NCBI GenBank assembly: GCA_002394385.1
Contig: DGTS01000038.1
Coordinates: 124,001 to 188,000 of the forward strand
DNA: 64,000 nucleotides
Source: Prevotella sp. UBA4330
GTDB taxonomy: Bacteria; Bacteroidota; Bacteroidia; Bacteroidales; Bacteroidaceae
Direction of reading: 5' to 3'
In this document: one piece after another, positions 1-7,331 of the stretch
Layout of the letters: each line of letters begins with the position of its first letter
Numbering within the stretch: position 1 is the stretch's first letter
Position numbers and translations under genes: made by a program
Notes under the pieces: model-generated
Told to the model about the DNA's origin: nothing
Database searches by the model: none
What the model saw: the letters and a program-made list of their open reading frames with translations, nothing else

Positions 1-884
1 TCAGAGAAGTCCTGGCGTTTTTTCACGACGTATGTATATTGCACATTGTCGGGCTCCTTGTTTGCCTTGCCGTTGATGTAAATGATGCGGTCTTTTATCT
101 GCAATGTCTGTCCTGGCAGTCCCACGCACCGCTTCACATAGTTCTCGCGGCGGTCGGTGGGTCTTGAGTCGATGTCGCCGTATGTGTTACGCTCTTGGCG
201 GATATACTCCCTACCTGTTGCGAACACCTTCTGATAGTAGTCCCATCGCTGTTGCGCCGACAGGGAGTCAAGATTTACAGGGCTGTTGTACAACTGATAG
301 CCGTACGAATAGCACATCTGATAGTAGTCCTGCGCCTGCCATTGCGAAGCAGAGCAGATGGTGTCGCCAGCGGGATAGTTGAACACCACGATGTCGTTGA
401 GTTCCACATTGCCCAGACCTTTCACGCGGCGATAATCCCAGTGAGGCCATTCGATGTACGACTTGCACTCGAACAGCGGCAGCGTGTGCTGAGTGAGCGG
501 CATGGTGAGCGGTGTCTGCGGTATGCGCGGACCGTAACTCACCTTAGACACGAAGAGGTAGTCGCCTGTGAGCAGCGACTTCTCCAGCGATGACGAAGGA
601 ATGACGTAGTTCTGGAAGAAGAAGAGATTGATGAAATAGACTGCCACAAGGGCGAACACCAGAGCATCTACCCACGACATCACGAAGCGCACCGGGCCCT
701 CGCTGTCTTTCCACCACTGCCAACGAATCTTCTTTGTGATGTAAACATCAAAGATGAACGGTATCACGAGCAAGCCCCACCAACTCTTCACCCAGTAAAG
801 GAAGAGCAGGAAGAGCACCGTTACGACAATGAACTTTGTCCACTGCCACTTCATGTTGAGTTTCTTCTTTTGCTTGTCTATCAT
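1..884 (-). CDS. lepB: Signal peptidase I, 3' end outside the window
   Basis: Type I signal peptidase, an inner-membrane serine/lysine protease that removes signal peptides from exported proteins. The visible 294 residues start MIDKQKKKLNMKW, followed by two hydrophobic segments (about residues 15-45 and 65-90). The nucleophile motif IPSSSLEKSL lies near residue 95, and the general-base region ENYVKRCVGLPG near residue 248. Bacteroidetes versions have a long insertion between these boxes, as here. The frame is still open at the left edge, so the C-terminal part is missing. The start was chosen as the first ATG after dapB, 22 bp downstream of the dapB stop, so the two are probably co-transcribed. 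The family assignment is firm. Confidence 0.93.
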   Translation of the reverse strand, partial: MIDKQKKKLNMKWQWTKFIVVTVLFLLFLYWVKSWWGLLVIPFIFDVYITKKIRWQWWKDSEGPVRFVMSWVDALVFALVAVYFINLFFFQNYVIPSSSLEKSLLTGDYLFVSKVSYGPRIPQTPLTMPLTQHTLPLFECKSYIEWPHWDYRRVKGLGNVELNDIVVFNYPAGDTICSASQWQAQDYYQMCYSYGYQLYNSPVNLDSLSAQQRWDYYQKVFATGREYIRQERNTYGDIDSRPTDRRENYVKRCVGLPGQTLQIKDRIIYINGKANKEPDNVQYTYVVKKRQDFS

Positions 885-906
885 TGTTGTTGTCGTTTTC
901 TACTAC

Positions 907-1635
907 TTAAAATTTGAACATGTCGTCGATGGTGAGCAGTCCCTGATGATCCTTGGTGTACTCGGCTGCGAGTACGGCACCAAGGGCGAAGCCGCGGCGC
1001 GAGTGTGCATCGTGAGTGATGGTGATGCAGTCGGCATCAGAGTCATAACGGATGGTGTGAATACCAGGCACCTCACCGCGACGCAGCGAGTCGATGCGCA
1101 GCGTCTTCGGGTCGTAAGGCTGGTTCTCCTGTCCCTTCACCCACGTCTGCTTGCGGTCGATGTTGTCTATTATTCCCTCGGCAAGCGTGATGGCAGTGCC
1201 GCTTGGCGCGTCAATCTTATGTATGTGATGCGTCTCCTCCATGTGTGCGTCATACTGCGGGAAACCGTTCATTATCTTTGCCAGATAACGGTTCACGGCA
1301 GAGAAGATGGCAACGCCCACACTGAAGTTGCTTGCCCAGAAGAGTGTCTTTCCCTCTTCGCCGCAGAAGCGTTTCACGTCGTCGGCATGGTCTTTCATCC
1401 ATCCCGTGGAGCCGCTCACCACCTTCACGTTCTTGGCGAACGCCTTGAGGAAGTTGCCATAGGCTGCCTGCGGAGCGGTGAACTCTATCGCCACATCGGC
1501 GCTTGCGAAAGCCTCGCTCTCGAAATCCTGCTGGTTATCAATGTCTATAATACTTACAATCTCATGGCCACGGCTCAGGGCTATCTCCTCAATCATCTTG
1601 CCCATCTTGCCATAACCTATCAATGCTATTTTCAT
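907..1635 (-). CDS. dapB: 4-hydroxy-tetrahydrodipicolinate reductase
   Basis: Cytoplasmic NAD(P)H-dependent reductase of the lysine and diaminopimelate pathway, which supplies peptidoglycan precursors. At 242 aa it is the short form common in Bacteroidetes. The Rossmann motif IGYGKMGKMI is at the N-terminus, an EFTAPQAA segment follows near residue 51, and the substrate/catalytic segment EETHHIHKIDAPSGTA is near residue 133. A minus-strand -7 box TACCTTTG lies at 1665-1658, about 22 nt before the ATG, so dapB probably begins a dapB-lepB transcript. Pairing of dapB with lepB is common in Bacteroidales (from memory, not checked). Confidence 0.96.
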   Translation of the reverse strand: MKIALIGYGKMGKMIEEIALSRGHEIVSIIDIDNQQDFESEAFASADVAIEFTAPQAAYGNFLKAFAKNVKVVSGSTGWMKDHADDVKRFCGEEGKTLFWASNFSVGVAIFSAVNRYLAKIMNGFPQYDAHMEETHHIHKIDAPSGTAITLAEGIIDNIDRKQTWVKGQENQPYDPKTLRIDSLRRGEVPGIHTIRYDSDADCITITHDAHSRRGFALGAVLAAEYTKDHQGLLTIDDMFKF

Positions 1636-1716
1636 ATCATTAAATATTAAAACTGTGCAAAGGTAAAAAAATTATTGCACATACCATTGTTTTTATAACA
1701 ATTTAAGTATTTATAT

Positions 1717-1923
1717 TTGGTCGTTTAGTCGTTTGGGGGTTGGGGGTCGGGAGTTAAGGAGTTATGGAGTTAAGGAGTTAAGACATCACCTTTTTCAATT
1801 CGTATATCTGAACTTCTGCACTCCTATACCACTATGCCGCTAAACCACTAAACTCCCAAATGACCAAACTCCCAAATGACTAAACGACCAAACCACCAAA
1901 CGACCAAACGACTAAACGACCAA
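1717..1923. repeat. Word-like low-complexity repeats in an inverted pair
   Basis: The gap between dapB and the helicase is filled by short A/C- and G/T-rich words. A perfect 20-bp inverted repeat is formed by 1717-1736 (TTGGTCGTTTAGTCGTTTGG) and 1904-1923. Inside it are a GGAGTTAAGGAGTT series (about 1749-1782) and a CCAAACGACCAAACGAC series (about 1860-1923). The right arm directly abuts the helicase stop codon. The GAGTTAAG words match those at 35238-35360. It may act as a terminator or mRNA 3' hairpin; no function is proven. Confidence 0.8.
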
Positions 1924-3792
1924 TCACTTCTTCTTTTTCGGACGGCGGCGTGCCCATCCTTCTTCAGAGAAGTCTGGCGCCTCGCCTTTCAGTTTGTCGG
2001 GATTGAGGAACTTCATCCAGTCTTCCTTCTTGAACTTTGTCTGCTTCTGTTGCTTAGACTGCTCCCTGTCGTCGCGGCTTCGGTTGGGTCGGAAGTCACG
2101 TTTCTTGCCATGCGGTTCGAAAGACTTCCTCGACTGCCCTGCCGATGGTTTCCCTCCCTCGTCGGCATCATTGCAGCGCACGTCACGACCCTTGAATGTC
2201 GTTCCGGTGAGTCCTTTCATCACGCGCTCGGCATCCTCGTGGGGCACCTCTATGAACGAGAAGGTGTTCTGCAGGTCGATATGCCCCACCTCAACGCGGC
2301 CTTTCACGTTGCGGTTGATGAACTGCATCACCTCGCCAGGATAGAAACCGTCTTTCTTTCCGAGGTTGATAAACAGTCGGCTGTAGCCTTCCTCTGCCTG
2401 CCGGCGACCACCCTTGCCGCGCTCCTTGCGGTCTTTCTTTCCCTCGCCGCGCTCTTTCTTGCCTGTCTCGATGCGTATCTCGGGCGCGTCGGCATAGTAG
2501 GCGAGGAACTTTCCGAACTCCACGCTGACAATCTTCTTTATCAGGTCGTCCTTGTCGATGAACTCAAAGTAGCGGCTGATGTCCTGCATGAACGGCGCTA
2601 TCTGCTCCTCATCGACATCGGTCTTCACTATCTGGTCCATCACCTTATACAGTTGCTTCTTGCATATCTCCTGCGGTGTGGGCATCTCGCCAGCCACAAA
2701 CTCCTTGCCCAGTTGGCGCTCCACCTGGCGTATCTTGCCCTTCTCACGGGTGTGAACGATGGCTATGCTCGTGCCTTTCTTGCCCGCGCGGCCTGTACGT
2801 CCAGAACGGTGGATATAATTCTCGATGTCGTCGGGCATTCCGTAGTTGATGACATGCGTGAGGTCGTCAACGTCAAGACCGCGCGCAGCAACGTCGGTGG
2901 CCACGAGCAGTTGCGTCAGATGCTGGCGGAACTTCTGCATCGTGAGGTCGCGCTGCTGCTGCGAGAGGTCTCCGTGCAGCGACTCTGCGTTGTAACCGTC
3001 CTTTATCAGTTTGTCGGCTATATCCTGAGTCTCCACCTTTGTGCGGCAGAATATGATGGCGAAGATGCGCGGATGGAAATCTACTATTCGCTTCAGTGCG
3101 AGATACTTGTCCTTTGCGCTCACCATGTAGTATATGTGGTTCACGTTCTCTGCGCCCTCGTTGCGGCTTCCCACCACAATTTCCTTCGGGTCATGCAGGT
3201 AGGTTCGCGCTATCTTCTCTATCTCCTTGCTCATCGTGGCGGAGAAAAGCAGCGTGTTACGTTCCTCTGGCACACCCGCCAGAATGGTGTTCATGTCCTC
3301 GGCGAAACCCATGTTGAGCATCTCGTCGGCCTCATCGAGCACCACGTTGCACACGGCTCCGAGTTTCGCCACGCCGCGGTTCATCAGGTCGATGAGTCGT
3401 CCCGGCGTTGCCACTATGATGTGCACGCCCTTCTTCAGTTGGCGTATCTGCGTCTCGATGCTTGCCCCTCCATACACCGGTATGACATGAATGTCGGGGA
3501 TATACTTAGAAAAGTCCTTCAGGTCGTCGGCAATCTGCAGGCACAACTCGCGCGTCGGCGAGAGCACAATGGCCTGAGTCTGCTGTATTCGCGTGTCAAT
3601 GCGCTGCAGCAGGGGTATGCCGAAGGCGGCGGTCTTACCCGTTCCTGTCTGCGCCAGTGCAATGACATCGTTACGTGTTCCTAACAAATAAGGGATAACC
3701 TCTTCCTGGACGGGCATCGGATGCTCAAAGCCCATCTCTTCAATGGCGCGGCGAATCTCCTCGCTCACGCCGAGTTCTTCAAATGTCTTCAT
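1924..3792 (-). CDS. DEAD-box ATP-dependent RNA helicase with DbpA-like RNA-binding tail
   Basis: RNA helicase of the DeaD/CshA type, expected in ribosome assembly and RNA turnover. In the 622-aa protein starting MKTFEELGVS, the Walker A motif AQTGTGKT is at 47-54, followed by PTRELCLQI, the DEAD box in VLDEADEML, SAT, and HRSGRTGRAG. After the helicase core comes a basic linker, then a DbpA-type RNA-binding domain (about 455-530, starting YSRLFINLGKKDGF) and a Lys/Arg-rich tail ending KKKK. The frame extends 30 codons upstream to 3882, but the family N-terminus begins at this ATG, and the extension is not family-like. The candidate promoter at 3956-3949 leaves a leader of about 155 nt, as seen in cold-induced helicases (inference). 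Confidence 0.95.
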   Translation of the reverse strand: MKTFEELGVSEEIRRAIEEMGFEHPMPVQEEVIPYLLGTRNDVIALAQTGTGKTAAFGIPLLQRIDTRIQQTQAIVLSPTRELCLQIADDLKDFSKYIPDIHVIPVYGGASIETQIRQLKKGVHIIVATPGRLIDLMNRGVAKLGAVCNVVLDEADEMLNMGFAEDMNTILAGVPEERNTLLFSATMSKEIEKIARTYLHDPKEIVVGSRNEGAENVNHIYYMVSAKDKYLALKRIVDFHPRIFAIIFCRTKVETQDIADKLIKDGYNAESLHGDLSQQQRDLTMQKFRQHLTQLLVATDVAARGLDVDDLTHVINYGMPDDIENYIHRSGRTGRAGKKGTSIAIVHTREKGKIRQVERQLGKEFVAGEMPTPQEICKKQLYKVMDQIVKTDVDEEQIAPFMQDISRYFEFIDKDDLIKKIVSVEFGKFLAYYADAPEIRIETGKKERGEGKKDRKERGKGGRRQAEEGYSRLFINLGKKDGFYPGEVMQFINRNVKGRVEVGHIDLQNTFSFIEVPHEDAERVMKGLTGTTFKGRDVRCNDADEGGKPSAGQSRKSFEPHGKKRDFRPNRSRDDREQSKQQKQTKFKKEDWMKFLNPDKLKGEAPDFSEEGWARRRPKKKK

Positions 3793-3948
3793 TTTTTTCT
3801 TAGTGATAATTAGAAGTTTAGGAGTAAAGAAGTGCAAATGTCCAGACACCGCCTTACCCGCATCACCACAAGGGAAAAGCATTTCCCTCGATGCAAAAAA
3901 TTGTCCAAACTTCTGCTATTCTCGAATCCCGAAACTCGATTTCGCGTG

Positions 3949-3956
3949 CAAAGGTA
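3949..3956 (-). promoter_or_regulatory. -7 promoter element for the DEAD-box helicase
   Basis: Read on the minus strand this is TACCTTTG, a match to the Bacteroidetes -7 consensus TAnnTTTG. The -33 region is weak. It sits back to back with the plus-strand element at 3999-4006, making a divergent promoter region. Confidence 0.55.
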
Positions 3957-3998
3957 CTGATTTTTCAGCATTTATGGAATTATTATCGAATATTTTTG

Positions 3999-4006
3999 TA
4001 CTTTTG
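3999..4006 (+). promoter_or_regulatory. -7 promoter element for the LOG-family gene
   Basis: TACTTTTG matches TAnnTTTG and lies 42 bp before the ATG at 4049. A TTTATGG sequence at 3971-3977 is a plausible but imperfectly spaced -33 element. Confidence 0.6.
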
Positions 4007-4048
4007 CCGAGAAAAACAAGCAACAGCACTACTAAACTACCATAAACA

Positions 4049-4582
4049 ATGAACATAGGAATCTTCTGCAGCGCTAACAACAATATAGAGCAATGCTACT
4101 TTGACTTGACCCGCGAACTGGGCGAGTGGATAGGACGAAACAAGCACTCCGTGGTGTTCGGAGGGTGCAACATGGGGCTCATGGAGCACATCGCACGTGC
4201 ATGCCACGATGCCGGCGGCATGAACATCGGCATCATACCCACCATCATAGAGAAGCACGGCAAGGCCAGTGACTATGTTGACGTGGCCATTCACTGCGAC
4301 AACCTGAGCGACCGCAAGGACCTGCTGCTCGCCCACAGCGACATCATCATAGCGCTGCCCGGCGGCATAGGCACTCTCGACGAGGTGTTCACCGTGGCTG
4401 CGGCGGCAACAATAGGCTATCACAACAAGCAAGTGATACTCTACAATATGAACCACTTCTGGGACAAACTCATCGAAATGCTCGACGACTTGCAACAACG
4501 CGGCATGATGCGCGGCACATACAGCGAACAGATAGTCGTGGCCAACAGCCTTGATGAGGTGATTCAGAAATGCCACTTGTGA
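4049..4582 (+). CDS. LOG-family protein (TIGR00730-like nucleotide phosphoribohydrolase)
   Basis: A 177-aa protein of the Lonely Guy (LOG) family, formerly annotated as lysine decarboxylase-like. Characterised members hydrolyse cytokinin riboside 5'-monophosphates or other nucleoside monophosphates to base and ribose 5-phosphate. The diagnostic nucleotide-binding motif PGGIGTLDE is at residues 104-112 and the N-terminal GGCNMGLM at 38-45. The length is typical of the family. It is probably a single-gene transcript: it is divergent from the helicase and followed at once by a 22-bp repeat array. The natural substrate cannot be judged from sequence. Confidence 0.88.
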   Translation: MNIGIFCSANNNIEQCYFDLTRELGEWIGRNKHSVVFGGCNMGLMEHIARACHDAGGMNIGIIPTIIEKHGKASDYVDVAIHCDNLSDRKDLLLAHSDIIIALPGGIGTLDEVFTVAAAATIGYHNKQVILYNMNHFWDKLIEMLDDLQQRGMMRGTYSEQIVVANSLDEVIQKCHL

Positions 4583-4592
4583 TTATTGCCGC

Positions 4593-4702
4593 CAGTACGT
4601 GACGTTCGGACTCACAGTACGTGGCGTTCGGACTGGCAGTACGTGACGTTCGGACTGGCAGTACGTGACGTTCGGACTGGCAGTCCGAACGCTTAGTACT
4701 GA
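4593..4702. repeat. 22-bp tandem repeat array A with inverted terminal copy
   Basis: Four direct units start at 4593, 4615, 4637 and 4659, exactly 22 bp apart, with core CAGTACGTGACGTTCGGACT (unit 2 has one change). A fifth unit at 4681 is a diverged inverted copy beginning CAGTCCGAACG. The array is followed by CTGAACCGCGGACTA. The same layout, with CTGAATCGCGGACTA after it, occurs at 60159-60256. It starts 10 bp after the LOG gene stop. The remaining gap up to 4979 holds only the promoter and the hairpin listed separately. Confidence 0.95.
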
Positions 4703-4782
4703 ACCGCGGACTATCAAACCCATTTGCACTTCCACGCCTGTTGCTGACCGAAAAAGCATTTTTCGGTCTTTGTTTTCTTATT

Positions 4783-4815
4783 TTTTGGCAATTAGCAAGT
4801 ATTTTTGTACTTTTG
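4783..4815 (+). promoter_or_regulatory. Strong Bacteroidetes-type promoter before the GNAT pair
   Basis: TTTTGG (4783-4788), 19 bp, then TACTTTTG (4808-4815): a near-ideal -33/-7 pair. The predicted transcript would begin just upstream of the 27-bp inverted repeat at 4826-4890, placing that hairpin at the very 5' end of the leader for the two GNAT-like genes. Confidence 0.75.
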
Positions 4816-4825
4816 CATCGTCCAA

Positions 4826-4890
4826 GTAGGAGGTGACGTGTCTCACGTCACAAGCCGTAATTATGTGACGTGAGACACGTCACCTCCTAC
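4826..4890. repeat. Perfect 27-bp inverted repeat (leader hairpin)
   Basis: The arms 4826-4852 and 4864-4890 are perfectly complementary over 27 bp, with an 11-nt loop. Each arm contains its own small palindrome, GTGACGTG-TCT-CACGTCAC, so a cruciform of hairpins is possible. A diverged relative lies at 22062-22123, upstream of the CAT-like gene. The position just after the promoter suggests a 5' leader structure or attenuator, but both copies could equally be mobile palindromes. Confidence 0.92.
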
Positions 4891-4979
4891 AGCAAAACAG
4901 ACTAATAACTTTTAGTTATATAGAAAAGTAATTTGCAGTAACTGCGCATTGTTATAATGCTGAACGAAATAAATAGAAT

Positions 4980-6128
4980 ATGCCAAACGTGGAAATTAAA
5001 AAGGTCGAGACAAAAAAAGAACTGAAAGCATTCATAAACTTTCACTACGACCTGTACAAAGGCAATGCCTACGACACCCCAACGCTGTTCCTCGACGACT
5101 GGAACACGCTGAGCAAGGACAAGAACGCTGCGTTCGAGTTCTGCGACGCGGAGTATTTCCTCGCATATAAGGACGGAAAGATTGCGGGGCGCGTGGCTGC
5201 CATCATCAATAAAAGGGCTAATGAGAAATGGGGTACAAAGAGTGTAAGATTCGGATGGATTGACTTCATCGACGATATCGAGGTTTCAGGCGCACTGCTA
5301 AAGGCTGTCGAGGACTACGGTCGCGAGCGAGGCATGCGCCAGGTGGTGGGGCCGCTGGGCTTCACCGACATGGACCCCGAGGGTATGCTCACATGGGGCT
5401 TCGACCAACTGGGCACAATGGCCACAATATATAACTACCCCTACTATCCCCAGCACATGGAACGACTCGGGGGATGGGAGAAAGACAACGACTACGTGGA
5501 GTTCAAAATGATGGTGCCGAAAGAGGTTCCCGAGAAGTATGTCAAGATAGCGCAGATGGTGGAGAAACGCTACAACCTGCACGTGAAGAAGTTCACCAAG
5601 AAAGAGGTGTACAAAGGCGGGTACGGACTGCGCATGTTCCATCTCATCAACGACACATTCAAGGACCTTTACGGATATAGCGAGATGAGCGACAAGCAGA
5701 TAAGGCAGTATCTTGACATGTGGATGCCGCTCGTCGATTTCAATCTTGTAACCGGAATAGAAGACTGGAACACGCCCGACCACGAACTGATAGGCATCGG
5801 CATAACCATACCGTCGCTGGCTCGCGCATTGCAGAAATGCCCGCGCGGAAGGCTGCTGCCCTTCGGGTGGTGGCACGTGCTGAGGGCGCTGAAGTTCGGC
5901 AAGACGAAGATTGTTGACCTGCTGCTGATAGGCGTCAAGCCCGAATACCGCAGCAAGGGAGCCAACGCACTGATGTTCGCCGACCTCATTCCGTGGTACC
6001 AGAAGTACGGATACGAATGGGGCGAGAGCCAGGTGGAGATGGAGACCAACGCCAACGTGCAGGGACAATGGCAGTATCTCGACCCCATACACCACAAGAG
6101 TAGAAGATGCTTTAAAAAGATACTATGA
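4980..6128 (+). CDS. GNAT-like N-acetyltransferase family protein, first paralogue
   Basis: A 382-aa cytoplasmic protein of a family common in Bacteroidetes and usually annotated as N-acetyltransferase; the substrate is unknown. The C-terminal half has a GNAT-like acetyl-CoA loop, LLIGVKPEYRSKGANALMF (near residue 318), followed by ETNANVQGQWQYL. The N-terminal half has AYKDGKIAGRVAAIIN (near 62) and FIDDIEV, which also resemble a GNAT fold, so it may contain two GNAT-like halves. It is a clear homologue of the next gene (over half the positions look identical by eye), and its last codons overlap that gene's ATG by 4 bp, indicating translational coupling. Confidence 0.8.
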   Translation: MPNVEIKKVETKKELKAFINFHYDLYKGNAYDTPTLFLDDWNTLSKDKNAAFEFCDAEYFLAYKDGKIAGRVAAIINKRANEKWGTKSVRFGWIDFIDDIEVSGALLKAVEDYGRERGMRQVVGPLGFTDMDPEGMLTWGFDQLGTMATIYNYPYYPQHMERLGGWEKDNDYVEFKMMVPKEVPEKYVKIAQMVEKRYNLHVKKFTKKEVYKGGYGLRMFHLINDTFKDLYGYSEMSDKQIRQYLDMWMPLVDFNLVTGIEDWNTPDHELIGIGITIPSLARALQKCPRGRLLPFGWWHVLRALKFGKTKIVDLLLIGVKPEYRSKGANALMFADLIPWYQKYGYEWGESQVEMETNANVQGQWQYLDPIHHKSRRCFKKIL

Positions 6129-7261
6129 TACATATTGAGAAAGTTACCAACAGGAAAGGGCTGCTGAAGTTCATCCAGTTTAGGTACGACCTTTATAAAG
6201 ACGACCCTAACGATGTGCCTTACCTTTTCTTCGACGAGGTGAACAACCTCGACAAGCGGAAGAACGCATCGTTCGAGCAATGCGAGGCCGACTACTTCAT
6301 CGCTTACAAAGACGGCAAGGCAGTGGGACGAGTGGCAGCAATCATCAACTTCGACGCCAACAAACGGTGGGACAAGAAGGTGGTGAGATATGGCTGGTTC
6401 GACTTCATCGACGACATCGAGGTGTCAACGGCACTGCTGAAGACAGTGGAAGACTGGGGCCGCGAGCGCGGAATGACCAAGATGACGGGGCCTATGGGCT
6501 TCGCCGACACCGACCGCGAGGGAATGCTCATCGAAGGATTCGAGGAGTACGGCACGATGTACGCCAGTTACAACTATCCCTACTACCCCAAGCACATGGA
6601 GCAACTGGGGTTCCAGAAGGACAACGACTACGTGCAGTGCCGCGTCAAGGTGCCCGAGAAAGTGCCCGAGAAGTTCGCCAAACTGGCACAGATGGTGGAG
6701 AAACGCTACAACCTGCACGTGCACAAACTGACACGCAACGAACTGATGAAGCAGGGATACGGGCGCAAGGTGTTCAAGATGCTCAACACGACTTACAACA
6801 ACCTGTATGGCTTCGCACCACTGACAGACAACAAGGTGGACCAACTGGTGGAACAATATATACGCATCGCCGACATGAATCTTATCAGCGTCATCATGGA
6901 CGGCAACGAGAACGACAAGATGGTGGGCTTCGGCATCACCTTCCCATCGCTCACCTACGCCATGCGGAAGAGCCGTAACGGGCGACTGCTGCCGCTAACC
7001 TGGTGGCGACTGCTCGACGCCATAAAGTGGCATCATGCCGACACGGTGGACATGCTCTTGATAGGCGTGCTGCCGGAATACCGCTCCAAGGGCGCCAACG
7101 CACTCATCTTCAACGACCTGATACGCCAATACCAAGCCTACGGGTTCAAGTGGGCGGAGGCAATGCCGCAGATGGAGACCAACGAGCACATGCTTGGACA
7201 ATGGCAATATCTCGAGGCCGACTATCACAGAAGGCTGAGATGCTTCAGCAAGATGATATAA
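6125..7261 (+). CDS. GNAT-like N-acetyltransferase family protein, second paralogue
   Basis: A 378-aa paralogue of the preceding protein, collinear along its whole length. It shares AYKDGKAVGRVAAIIN, FIDDIEVSTALLKTVEDWG, the central VEKRYNLHVHKLTRNE segment and the acetyl-CoA-loop-like LLIGVLPEYRSKGANALIF. The start overlaps the upstream stop (ATGA). A tandem duplication kept as a coupled pair suggests that the two products act on related substrates or as a heteromer (inference). The 70 bp before parE contain a C-rich word repeat. Confidence 0.8.
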   Translation: MIHIEKVTNRKGLLKFIQFRYDLYKDDPNDVPYLFFDEVNNLDKRKNASFEQCEADYFIAYKDGKAVGRVAAIINFDANKRWDKKVVRYGWFDFIDDIEVSTALLKTVEDWGRERGMTKMTGPMGFADTDREGMLIEGFEEYGTMYASYNYPYYPKHMEQLGFQKDNDYVQCRVKVPEKVPEKFAKLAQMVEKRYNLHVHKLTRNELMKQGYGRKVFKMLNTTYNNLYGFAPLTDNKVDQLVEQYIRIADMNLISVIMDGNENDKMVGFGITFPSLTYAMRKSRNGRLLPLTWWRLLDAIKWHHADTVDMLLIGVLPEYRSKGANALIFNDLIRQYQAYGFKWAEAMPQMETNEHMLGQWQYLEADYHRRLRCFSKMI

Positions 7262-7331
7262 AGCCCACCCCCATCCCCTCCCGAAGGGAGTGGAGCCAAA
7301 ACACTTTTAAAAGAAGATAGACAACATATAT

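Noticed and set aside
1876..3684. Long plus-strand open frame (about 600 codons) opposite the DEAD-box helicase
   Set aside because: It is the antisense shadow of a highly conserved helicase; its product is low in recognisable motifs and the minus-strand gene explains the openness.
3915..3935. tRNA-like T-arm (CTCGAATCCCG)
   Set aside because: No acceptor, D or anticodon stem can be folded around it.
4593..4702. CRISPR array
   Set aside because: Units are head-to-tail without unique spacers, only 22 bp long, and no cas gene is present. The same holds for the other 22-bp arrays.
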